From contig JBEVXH010000008.1 in the NCBI GenBank assembly GCA_040506195.1, positions 170,459 to 234,458 of the forward strand: 64,000 bases of DNA, in the 5' to 3' direction. Position 1 is the first letter of the stretch, and every line of letters begins with the position of its first letter. This DNA is from Thiodiazotropha sp040506195 (GTDB lineage: Bacteria; Pseudomonadota; Gammaproteobacteria; Chromatiales; Chromatiaceae). Below the pieces are notes generated by a model. The model was not told the origin of the DNA. It saw nothing but the letters and a program-made list of their open reading frames with translations, and did not search any database. A program made the position numbers and the translations under genes. This document shows, piece by piece, positions 43,711 to 50,838 of this stretch.

Positions 43711-44091
43711 ATGTATACAGTCTTACGAATAACTGGAATACCAGATCAACTAAATAAGCTGTTGGGTGTGTTGAAAGTCCATAATCCTGACTTGTTGCCT
43801 GACATAAATAAGAGACAAGATTTAGTTTGTGATTTATCGAAGAATCCTAGTGTCGAGCACTGGGCAGAAGTTGCCGATGCTCTTGAGAGGGTATCGAAAG
43901 CTATATCCGAGGCAGAAGTAGGAGATATCTGTTTGCTTGTGGATACTATGTTTGATTTGAAAAAATTGCCTGATGGAGGGGTCACGGTTGATGCATTGTC
44001 TGTTTCCCAAATTGCCCTTGCGGGAATGGCAAGCATCGGTGCAGACTTTGAAGCAACCATATACCGGCCAGTAACAGATGAAGAGGTCTAA
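43711..44091 (+). CDS. Cassette 2: hypothetical soluble protein
   Basis: 126 residues, acidic, no signal peptide or membrane helix. Starts MYTVLRITGIPDQLNKLLG, ends VTDEEV with TAA lying in the left core of attC2. A repeated pattern of short strands and helices (LPDINKRQDLVCDLSKNPSVEHWAEVADALERV) suggests a single compact domain. The layout reminds me of small immunity-type or DUF4279-like proteins, but no family is firmly recognised. Start is 17 bp after the attC1 crossover. Confidence 0.65.
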   Translation: MYTVLRITGIPDQLNKLLGVLKVHNPDLLPDINKRQDLVCDLSKNPSVEHWAEVADALERVSKAISEAEVGDICLLVDTMFDLKKLPDGGVTVDALSVSQIALAGMASIGADFEATIYRPVTDEEV

Positions 44092-44152
44092 CCAGCGGTT
44101 CCAGCCGACGTCGTCGCTGTCGCTCCTCCTCGGATGAGCTTGGGTGTTAGCG
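44086..44152 (+). other. attC site 2
   Basis: 67 bp from GTCTAAC to GTTAGCG. It closely resembles the well-known aadA-type site in its left half (AACNNNNCGGTTCNAGCCGACG pattern) and pairs through CCAGC..CGA / TCGG..GCTTGG. Crossover expected at 44146/44147. Confidence 0.8.
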
Positions 44153-44159
44153 ATAAAGA

Positions 44160-44513
44160 ATGAGCAAGAAGAGAAATTTAATATTTGGCTTAGTAGGGAC
44201 ATCAATTATCATGGCCTTATATGAGCTTGCTGCGTACATATATGATATTCAATCTGATGAGTACCTATTAAAAACCAGTTCAACGATATTTTTAGTCTTA
44301 CTCATAATGTGGCTTGTTGAGGATTCTAAGTCATATAAAAATGTATATGTGCCATATGATTTTGGTTTCCTTGTTTTTTTGTATTGGTTGCCATATTTAC
44401 CGTATTACTTCTTTAAAACAAGAGGAGTTGTAGGCTTAGTATATTTGGTGGGACTATTGTTTCTCCTTAAATTTGGCCTTCTTTTACAATGGGGCTATTA
44501 CTATGCTAGCTAA
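44160..44513 (+). CDS. Cassette 3: small multi-helix membrane protein
   Basis: 117 residues, very AT-rich. About four hydrophobic segments: LIFGLVGTSIIMALYELAAYI, TIFLVLLIMWLVE, FGFLVFLYWLPYLPYYFF and GLVYLVGLLFLLKFGLLLQW. Basic residues after the first Met (SKKRN) and a Lys/Arg between helices suggest the N-terminus is inside. No family recognised. Start is 13 bp after the attC2 crossover and the stop is 5 bp before attC3. Confidence 0.65.
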   Translation: MSKKRNLIFGLVGTSIIMALYELAAYIYDIQSDEYLLKTSSTIFLVLLIMWLVEDSKSYKNVYVPYDFGFLVFLYWLPYLPYYFFKTRGVVGLVYLVGLLFLLKFGLLLQWGYYYAS

Positions 44514-44518
44514 AGTAT

Positions 44519-44580
44519 TACAACGTTTCGCTAACCATTGGCTGCAATGGATGCTCGCAATTAAGCCAGGGCGTTATACG
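44519..44580 (+). other. attC site 3
   Basis: 62 bp from TTACAAC to GTTATAC. L boxes GTTTCGC and CCAGGGC flank the cores, and the centre has CCATT-GGCTGC-AATGG. Crossover expected at 44574/44575. Confidence 0.7.
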
Positions 44581-44602
44581 AAATCAGAAAAGAGGATGAA
44601 TC

Positions 44603-44983
44603 ATGCCTGAACACAATCCTTTTATTTGGCAAGAGCTCGTAACAACCGATCAACAACTTAGCGGGGTATTTTTTAGCAAATTACTGGGCTGGACCATGAA
44701 AGAGGTTGATGCAGGTGAATTTGGCAAATACACCCTATTTCAAAAGGAGGGGCAAGACATAGCAGGTATGATGAATCCAACACCTGATACACCGGGACAA
44801 GGCTCGTATTGGCACTCATATGTTGCAGTCGATAACATTGATGTATGCGCTAAAAACGCAGCACACCTAGGGGGCAAAGTTTTAGTGCCCCCACATGATA
44901 TACCAGACATCGGCAGTGTTTGTGTTGTTTCAGATCCAACGGGGGCTGTTATTCACCTGATGCAGCCACTAGTCCATGAATAA
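44603..44983 (+). CDS. Cassette 4: VOC-family (glyoxalase-like) protein
   Basis: 126 residues with the vicinal oxygen chelate fold: FIWQELVTTDQQLSGVFFSKLLGWTMKEV (first half), WHSYVAVDNIDVCAKNAAHLGGKVLV and VVSDPTGAVIHLMQ (second half). Resembles the Cfp30B/27-kDa antigen group of unknown substrate; canonical metal ligands at the expected positions are only partly present (HSYVAV, and no clear Glu at the end). VOC proteins in cassettes sometimes give resistance to antibiotics such as fosfomycin or bleomycin, but this sequence lacks the diagnostic residues. Start is 28 bp after the attC3 crossover, with an AGAGGA SD. Confidence 0.78.
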   Translation: MPEHNPFIWQELVTTDQQLSGVFFSKLLGWTMKEVDAGEFGKYTLFQKEGQDIAGMMNPTPDTPGQGSYWHSYVAVDNIDVCAKNAAHLGGKVLVPPHDIPDIGSVCVVSDPTGAVIHLMQPLVHE

Positions 44984-44988
44984 GGAAA

Positions 44989-45038
44989 GTATAACGAAGG
45001 CCTTGCATCGGATGCAGTCGCTTATGCGCCTGTTATGC
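44989..45038 (+). other. attC site 4
   Basis: 50 bp from GTATAAC to GTTATGC, with L boxes GAAGGC and GCGCCT that pair as expected (revcomp AGGCGC) and a central TGCATC-G-GATGCA stem. Short for an attC but with correct cores. Crossover expected at 45032/45033. The chromosomal sequence resumes about here. Confidence 0.6.
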
Positions 45039-45086
45039 TGAAGGCGGCAGTACTGCAAGCATTCATTTCCATTCAGAATAACGTCA

Positions 45087-46235
45087 TCAATACGTCATCC
45101 CAGAAGTCGACTCGGCCGTATCCAGTTCGCCACCATCAACATGTAAAATCCCACCGCCCCCATGTTTCAGTTTGCTGCGGTACATCGCCTGATCGACACT
45201 TCTGATCACACTGTCCAGGTCGTGGCCATGATCGGGGTATCTGCCCATGCCGATGGAGATACTGAAGTCGATGCCGTTCTCTTTGGCGTAGTCGTCGATC
45301 GCCTTTCTCATGCGCTGGGCAACTGTCTCTCCGCACTGTTTGGTGGCATGGGGCAGCAGTAGCAGGAACTCGTCGCCGCCGTACCGTGCCACCAGGTCTT
45401 CGTCACGTACTGTACTGGCGATGCTGTCTGCAACGCCTGCCAGCACGCGATCACCCTCATGGTGGCCATGGGTGTCGTTGACGCTTTTGAAACCGTCCAA
45501 GTCTGCGAACAGGACAACCACGCTGTTCCCGTTCTCCTGGCTCTGGAACAGGGATGACGAGCGTTCCACCAGGGCGCGCCGGTTGAGCAGCCCGGTGAGG
45601 GCGTCGATGTTACGCTCGTGGGCAAGTTTGGCGCGGCCGAGTTCTATCTTTGCCGTCAGGGTGTAGGAGTAGATGACGATGATCGCGAAGAAGACGAGAA
45701 AAAAGATTGCGCTGACCGAAAACAGGTCCACATAGTCAAATAAGCGCAGGCTGACGATCAATATGACTGCGCCAAGGCTGCCTATGACCGCTTCACCGAA
45801 CAACCGCAGACCGTAGCGCATACCGTTGCCGAGGATCACCATCAGGTAGACCAGAAAACCGGGGGAACTGATGGTGGTATCCGCCAGTACCGCGAAGGAG
45901 GCCATGATGATGTCCACCCACATGGTCAGGCGTTGGCGCCAGGGCGCGTGCGGTACCCGGGAAGCGTGCCGCATGAAGAACAGAATCTCGATGCCAAAGG
46001 CCAGGAAGAGCAGGTTGACCACCTGAAGGCTGGTCCAGTCGCGTACCTGTTCCTCGCCGCCGAAATTGAAATAGAGGAGCGCCAGGCCGCAAAACAGCAG
46101 GCGTGTCCAGTATTGGGTGCGCTGGTCTTCCCAGGACATCCGATGTTCGGATCCATGCCCACCTGTCTGCTTTTTGCGGCGCTCCAAACCGGAACGCCTG
46201 TCCGCTGTACGTCGACCGGAATTGATCTGATTCAC
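45087..46235 (-). CDS. Membrane-bound diguanylate cyclase (GGDEF)
   Basis: 382 residues. After a basic, RRTADRRSGLERRKKQ-rich N-terminus come six hydrophobic segments (~35-190, e.g. FLVYLMVILGNGMRYG), then a GGDEF domain: DALTGLLNRRALVER, FADLDGFKSVNDTHGHHEGDRVL, and the catalytic YGGDEFLLLLPH. The I-site RDED lies five residues before GGDEF, so product inhibition by c-di-GMP is expected. No EAL domain. Convergent with the cassette array; could supply c-di-GMP to the PilZ protein. Confidence 0.92.
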   Translation of the reverse strand: MNQINSGRRTADRRSGLERRKKQTGGHGSEHRMSWEDQRTQYWTRLLFCGLALLYFNFGGEEQVRDWTSLQVVNLLFLAFGIEILFFMRHASRVPHAPWRQRLTMWVDIIMASFAVLADTTISSPGFLVYLMVILGNGMRYGLRLFGEAVIGSLGAVILIVSLRLFDYVDLFSVSAIFFLVFFAIIVIYSYTLTAKIELGRAKLAHERNIDALTGLLNRRALVERSSSLFQSQENGNSVVVLFADLDGFKSVNDTHGHHEGDRVLAGVADSIASTVRDEDLVARYGGDEFLLLLPHATKQCGETVAQRMRKAIDDYAKENGIDFSISIGMGRYPDHGHDLDSVIRSVDQAMYRSKLKHGGGGILHVDGGELDTAESTSGMTY

Positions 46236-46570
46236 CCGTTACCTTCTCTGGTTGTTCCGTGGGACTTCGCGCGACACCCTAGCTTAATCCGCCTGGCAGA
46301 AAAGTCCAGGCCATTACGATAGCAAATCCTGTCGAGTACACCCACTCAATACCTTACTCCATAACCATCAGGCAATTATGGTTTCAACAAGTTAGGGATA
46401 GGCACCTGATCATGCGCCGCTTAATGTTGTTCGCCGCTGATTTGAATGGCCAAGCTTCTCTTTTCATACCATGATTGGCGCTTGATCAGATGCAACAAAA
46501 CCACATGGATGAGTGCTGATAGGTTCCGGTATGTGTGGATTCAGGGTCTACTCGGGGCGGCAGGGAGTTT
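46236..46570. other. Intergenic gap after the GGDEF gene start
   Basis: 335 bp without a convincing gene. A short ATG frame at 46412 ends after 20 codons. No strong palindrome or U-tract seen. Confidence 0.5.
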
Positions 46571-46771
46571 ATGAAGAACGGCACGGTCCGTTTTCTTGAG
46601 TCTCGTCCGGCAATCGATAAGACAGGGGACTATAGCTGCGAGGGGGATATTATTCACATGAAGGGAGCACTACCCGAACGATTGAAGATCCTTGCCTATG
46701 ACGGCGGGACAATGGCACTGGAATCGTTGGATCATGGGGGTGGGATCGCCCATGTTGCAAAGATCAAATAG
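46571..46771 (+). CDS. Short hypothetical protein, possibly a remnant
   Basis: 66 residues from ATG 46571 (MKNGTVRFLESRPAIDKTGDYSCEGDIIHMKG); GTG 46535 would add 12. The pattern reads like the C-terminal strands of a small beta-barrel lipoprotein of the META or lipocalin kind, without the N-terminal half, so it may be a truncated gene. No signal peptide. Low support. Confidence 0.4.
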   Translation: MKNGTVRFLESRPAIDKTGDYSCEGDIIHMKGALPERLKILAYDGGTMALESLDHGGGIAHVAKIK

Positions 46772-46792
46772 CCTGCTCGTCACACTATCTGA

Positions 46793-47191
46793 TCACACAA
46801 GGTCAAATGAGAACTCGGGCGTATCCATCATATGCCGTTTCACGGTGCAGAGTTCCATTGCCCGGGCGATGCCGCTGCGGTACCTCTCAGGGAAATCGCC
46901 GGGAAGGGTGAGACGGAATGTGACCTTGACGATCATCTTCTTCTTCTCATCATTGACACAATCCATGCGCAGATCCATGCCTTCGGTTGAGAGTTTGCGT
47001 GATTCGCAGAAATTCCAGGCATAGATACCCGCGCAGGTGGCCAGCGAGGCGAGAAACAGATCGAAGGGGGCAGGGGCGCTGGCTTCACCGCCGTACTTGA
47101 GGGGTTGGTCCGTCTCTATGGTGTAATCGCCGACCTTGGCCTGAATACGCTTGCCGCCTGTGAAACTGACCTGAATGGATTCCATGTTCAT
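46793..47191 (-). CDS. OsmC-family protein
   Basis: 132 residues from ATG 47191 (MNMESIQVSFTGGKRIQAKV); ATG 47185 also possible, and the longer frame to 47380 lies inside the upstream flavoprotein gene. OsmC/Ohr fold with the conserved peroxidatic Cys region ASLATCAGIYAWNFC (~residue 55-70) and a second Cys in MELCTVKRHM. Many OsmC-like proteins act as thiol peroxidases or persulfide-handling proteins. It follows the dihydrolipoamide-dehydrogenase-like gene by 7 bp, a natural reductant source. Confidence 0.85.
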   Translation of the reverse strand: MNMESIQVSFTGGKRIQAKVGDYTIETDQPLKYGGEASAPAPFDLFLASLATCAGIYAWNFCESRKLSTEGMDLRMDCVNDEKKKMIVKVTFRLTLPGDFPERYRSGIARAMELCTVKRHMMDTPEFSFDLV

Positions 47192-47198
47192 ATACCGC

Positions 47199-48605
47199 TT
47201 AAAGGGGATAGAGCTCTTTGACCGGACCTTGGTTTTCTGCCTCGACCTGGGCATACAGGTTGTTGAGCGCCGCCTGTAACGCCTCTTCGATGACGGGATG
47301 GTAGAAAGGCATGCGCAGCAGGTCGCCGACTGTGAGTTGCTGGGAGATGGCCCAGTTGAGCAGATGGGCCAGGTTTTCACCGCGGGTGGTGATCATTTCG
47401 GCACCCAGGATCCTGCCGCCGGCTTTATCGCCGTAGATGCGGATGATGCCGCGGCTCTGGCCCATGATCTGGGCGCGTCCGACCGGGGCGAGCTTGACCT
47501 CGCCGATGGCGGTTCTATCCGGATCCAGGGCCTGGTAGGTTTCGCCCACCAGACAGATGTTCGGGTCGCAAAAGTTGATCGCCAGGGGAACCTTGCGCTT
47601 GAAGGCGGTGACATCGTTATGGGCGGCGTTGTGACCGGCGATTTTACCCTCGTCACCGGCCTCGTGCAGGATTGGGCGTTCGCCATTCACATCGCCCGCG
47701 ATGAAGATATGGGAATCGCCGCACTGCATGGTGTTCGGGTTATAGACAGGGATACCGCGATCGTCGACTTCGATCCCGGCATTCTCCAATGCCAGGCCTT
47801 CCACGTTGGGCGTCCGCCCGAGGCTTGCCAGGACCTTGTCGACGACCACCGAATGTTCGCCCGCGGTGACGCGCAACTGCGCACCCTCTTCGCTGATCTC
47901 GACCGGTTCGCCCAGGTAGATGGGGAACTCCCGCTGCATGGTCTCTAAGGCCATCTGCGAGACTTCCGGATCCGTGGCGCCGCCGATGGTCTGCGCCATA
48001 TCGAAACCGTACACATCGATCTCCAGGCGGCTTAGGGATTGCCCCAGTTCCAGGCCGATCACACCCAGGCCCACCACGGCCACCGATTTCGGCAGATCTT
48101 CCAGTTCGAAGAAGGTGTCAGTGGTCAGCACCTTGTCGCCGAAGGCCTCCCAGGCGGCCGGCACAACCGGGCGGGATCCCGTGGCGATAACGATCCTGTC
48201 CGCGACAACCCGGTCGCCGTTGTCGAGTTCGAGGGTGTGGGGATCGACGAATTTCGCATACGCCTCGATGAACTTGTCGCCCATGTTGTCGGTACTGTTG
48301 GAGAGGACCCGGTCGACGAAGTTGTCGCGCAGATCCTGCACATGCTCCATGGCTTCAGGGAGATCGATGGTCAGTTCCGTATGGCCGTCCACACCGTAGC
48401 GATTGAGGTGGGTTCTGCGATGGTAGTCCTCGGCTACCTGGATCAAGGCCTTGGAGGGCATGCAGCCGACCCGCGCGCAGGTGGTGCCGGGTTCGCCACC
48501 ATTGATTAGGAGAAAGCTCTTACCGCTCGGGCCGACCCGGCTGGTTGCATTCAGTCCCGCTGTTCCTGAACCGAGGATAGCGACGTCAACTTTTTTCTCT
48601 GCCAC
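47199..48605 (-). CDS. Dihydrolipoamide dehydrogenase-like flavoprotein
   Basis: 468 residues from GTG 48605 (VAEKKVDVAIL), chosen because AGGAG lies 7 nt upstream; the frame continues to 48701 without similarity. FAD-binding AILGSGTAGLNA, redox-active CARVGC disulfide (TTCARVGCMPSK), NAD-binding VVGLGVIGLELG, FAD-binding FIAGDVNGERP and the C-terminal HPVIEE with the catalytic His-Glu pair. A pyridine nucleotide-disulfide oxidoreductase with the class I layout. No pyruvate/2-oxoglutarate dehydrogenase subunits are nearby; instead it pairs with OsmC, so the substrate may be a lipoate-linked or glutathione-like carrier. Lone Lpd copies of this kind occur in sulfur oxidisers. Confidence 0.86.
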   Translation of the reverse strand: MAEKKVDVAILGSGTAGLNATSRVGPSGKSFLLINGGEPGTTCARVGCMPSKALIQVAEDYHRRTHLNRYGVDGHTELTIDLPEAMEHVQDLRDNFVDRVLSNSTDNMGDKFIEAYAKFVDPHTLELDNGDRVVADRIVIATGSRPVVPAAWEAFGDKVLTTDTFFELEDLPKSVAVVGLGVIGLELGQSLSRLEIDVYGFDMAQTIGGATDPEVSQMALETMQREFPIYLGEPVEISEEGAQLRVTAGEHSVVVDKVLASLGRTPNVEGLALENAGIEVDDRGIPVYNPNTMQCGDSHIFIAGDVNGERPILHEAGDEGKIAGHNAAHNDVTAFKRKVPLAINFCDPNICLVGETYQALDPDRTAIGEVKLAPVGRAQIMGQSRGIIRIYGDKAGGRILGAEMITTRGENLAHLLNWAISQQLTVGDLLRMPFYHPVIEEALQAALNNLYAQVEAENQGPVKELYPL

Positions 48606-48852
48606 GGAGATCTCCTGCAATGGTTGTGCAGATCGGGATTCTAACGGCTCGTGCAGCAAAATACAGCCATTAGTATCAGGGTTATCGAGCGACATGCTCA
48701 ATCCGCTTCATCAGGCGCGTGCGAGATAGTACGGATTTCTGCAGAAAACCCACACCGCCGGGATCCGAGACTGTTTCAACCATCCCGATTGCGGTATGGT
48801 CGTGATCTGAAATAACAAATCTGAAACGACAGATAGTGTGAGGAGATTTTGC

Positions 48853-49308
48853 ATGAAGTGGTGCCGATTATTATTGCTCTTGCCGTCACTGGCGCTGGCT
48901 CAGCCGCCCGGCGGGCAAATAGACCAGCAGCAGTTCTTTGAACAGTCGAAAGAGAAGATGCTGCCGATGATGGCGAAGAGCATCCCCGCCATGAAGCAGA
49001 CCAAGCGTTGCCTGGAAACGGCAAACGATCAGGCTGCGTTCGAGAAGTGTGCAGAGATCATGACCGCCATGGAGAAGGAGATAAAAGAGCGCTTGGGGCC
49101 GGTGCCAGGCGTGCCGAAGGGACAGCAACAACCGACGAAAACCCCGAAGGATATCAAGTTTACGCCGGAGGCCAAGAAGAACATGATGAAGTTCCTGGAA
49201 CGATCGATCATGATCGGTACCGCGATGCAGAAGTGCTTCACTGATAGCAGCACGGTGGATCAGATGCAGGGCTGTATGCAGGCGGCACGACCCAAACCCA
49301 AGCAATAG
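48853..49308 (+). CDS. Periplasmic helical protein with four cysteines
   Basis: 151 residues from ATG 48853 (MKWCRLLLLLPSLALA signal peptide); AGGAG 8 nt upstream supports it. Mature part is mostly helical, with Cys in QTKRCLETAN, EKCAEIM, MQKCFTD and QGCMQA, suggesting two disulfides in a helical hairpin. Proline-rich loop GVPKGQQQPTKTPK in the middle. Family not recognised. Transcribed alone on the plus strand. Confidence 0.65.
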   Translation: MKWCRLLLLLPSLALAQPPGGQIDQQQFFEQSKEKMLPMMAKSIPAMKQTKRCLETANDQAAFEKCAEIMTAMEKEIKERLGPVPGVPKGQQQPTKTPKDIKFTPEAKKNMMKFLERSIMIGTAMQKCFTDSSTVDQMQGCMQAARPKPKQ

Positions 49309-49412
49309 CTGTCAGGCTTATCGCTCGTATGATTCAGGAATGGACTTCAGGACGCTGCGCTCCAATATTGCTATTGCTGACGATAGGTCGCCGGCATCTG
49401 CATCTCGGTTTG

Positions 49413-49694
49413 TCACTCCTGCGGCAGCGGTCTGAAGCGGTAACCCTGAATGATTACCGGCTTTTTCTCTTCTGGAGCGATTGCCGGTAGCGGCTGTGCC
49501 GCTTCATGCTGTGACTGGTTGGTGACTGGTGGCGCAAGCAGCAGTGGCGGGGGAGGACGGTAATAGTGTTGTCGATATGAAGGATGAGATTTTGTCTTTC
49601 CGTGGCCGCCGAACGAAATGCAGAAAAAGGCCTGTGCAGGGTGAAGCCAGCAGAGCACCGTACACATGAGGGTTGTCTTGAGAAGAGTGGGCAT
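49413..49694 (-). CDS. Small secreted proline-rich protein
   Basis: 93 residues, signal peptide MPTLLKTTLMCTVLCWLHPAQA, then a histidine/tyrosine-rich part (SHPSYRQHYYRPPPPLLLAPP) and a conserved-looking end, VIIQGYRFRPLPQE. No family recognised, but GYxFRPL ends occur in several small periplasmic proteins of sulfur bacteria from memory. It lies 73 bp after glcE on the same strand, where glcF would be expected. Confidence 0.55.
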   Translation of the reverse strand: MPTLLKTTLMCTVLCWLHPAQAFFCISFGGHGKTKSHPSYRQHYYRPPPPLLLAPPVTNQSQHEAAQPLPAIAPEEKKPVIIQGYRFRPLPQE

Positions 49695-49767
49695 GAATCC
49701 TCATTGGGCTGGATAGAGGGCGGAAATATTTGCGTAATCCGACAGGCCAGAGAACATGCACGGCGCT

Positions 49768-50838
49768 TCAGTAGTCTTCATAGTGTCTGCCTGGATTGAA
49801 TATCCCCTCCGGGTCAAAAACCTGTTTCAGCTGTTTTTGCATGACAGAGATCCGCGGATGGAGCGGATGGTATATTTTTCCCCTGCGATCCCCATTGCGA
49901 AAAAGTATGGCATGTCCCGATTCTTTTTCCACCAGTGACCGTATCTCCTGCCCAGGCCGGTCTGTGGCCAGCCAACGTAAGCCGCCGGACCATTCGTACA
50001 GTATCCGGTCCTCGATATCGAGCTTTGCCGCAGGTGGTATAGAGAGACGCCAGAGCGGGCTTTGCTGTTTGAAGTAGTCGTGTTGCTGATCCCGCAGGCT
50101 CCGCCAAAATCCGCTTTGGGGCTTGTCGCTGGGATCGAGCCCGTAACGGGTCTGAAGCTCCTCCAGACGCTGCTGGGAGCAGGCAATTCGTACCTTGTGA
50201 TTGTTGTCGAGGCTGTAGGTGGCGGTGATGGGTACACCCTCGATCAGCATTTTGTGCAGCAGTGTCCAGGCCGCGGGCTGCTCCGCCGAGAAAGCGAGGG
50301 TGTGTTCTTGCATGGGTTTGGGCAATACCTTGACCGATACCTCGAGCAGGATACCCAGGGTTCCCATCGCCCCTGCCATCAGGCGCGAGAGATCGTAGCC
50401 GGCCACATTTTTCATCACCTGGCCGCCGAACTTCAGTATCTGGCCCTTTCCGTCGAGTAGCTTGATACCCAGCAGCTGGTCTCTGGGTGAGCCGCCCCAG
50501 GGACGACGCGGACCACTGAGCCCTGCCGCGATGGCGCCGCCGATGGTGCCTTTGCCGTCGAAACGGGGCGGTTCGAAGGAGAGCATCTGTCCCTTCTCCA
50601 GTAACGTATCCTCAATCTCCTGCAAGGGTGTTCCGGCCCGCGCCGTGATGACCAGTTCCGTGGGTTCGTAGCTGATGATGCCGCGATGCTCCGCAAGCGA
50701 CAGGGGCTCTCCGGCCAGCTCACGGCCATAAAACGATTTACTGCCGTGCCCCATCAGCTGCAGGGGACGGACATCCTGGACGGCATCCTTGACAGCCGTT
50801 TGCAGCGATTGACTGCAGTCGCGGTCGTTGCTCATCAA
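49768..50838 (-). CDS. glcE: Glycolate oxidase FAD-binding subunit GlcE
   Basis: 356 residues. FAD-binding segment VITARAGTPLQEIEDTLLEKGQMLSFEPP and GGAIAAGLSGPRRPWGGSPRDQLLG (~95-130), QVMKNVAGYDLSRLMAGAMGTLGIL (~150-175), matching GlcE rather than GlcD. The ATG overlaps the glcD stop by 4 bp. Oxidises glycolate to glyoxylate with GlcD and the iron-sulfur subunit GlcF, feeding the respiratory chain. No glcF is adjacent. Confidence 0.92.
   Translation of the reverse strand: MMSNDRDCSQSLQTAVKDAVQDVRPLQLMGHGSKSFYGRELAGEPLSLAEHRGIISYEPTELVITARAGTPLQEIEDTLLEKGQMLSFEPPRFDGKGTIGGAIAAGLSGPRRPWGGSPRDQLLGIKLLDGKGQILKFGGQVMKNVAGYDLSRLMAGAMGTLGILLEVSVKVLPKPMQEHTLAFSAEQPAAWTLLHKMLIEGVPITATYSLDNNHKVRIACSQQRLEELQTRYGLDPSDKPQSGFWRSLRDQQHDYFKQQSPLWRLSIPPAAKLDIEDRILYEWSGGLRWLATDRPGQEIRSLVEKESGHAILFRNGDRRGKIYHPLHPRISVMQKQLKQVFDPEGIFNPGRHYEDY

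Larger units (their letters stand above)
43174..45038 (+). mobile_element. Integron cassette array without integrase (CALIN-like)
   Basis: Four genes on the same strand, each followed by a site with the attC layout: a YYYAAC left core, imperfect stem and GTTRRRY-like right core. Gene cassettes carry one small ORF with little spacing, as here: three ORFs start 13-28 bp after the preceding right core. The first three are clearly more AT-rich than neighbouring genes, indicating foreign origin. No IntI-like tyrosine recombinase or attI is in the window, and the 5' border of the first cassette could not be resolved. Confidence 0.75.
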
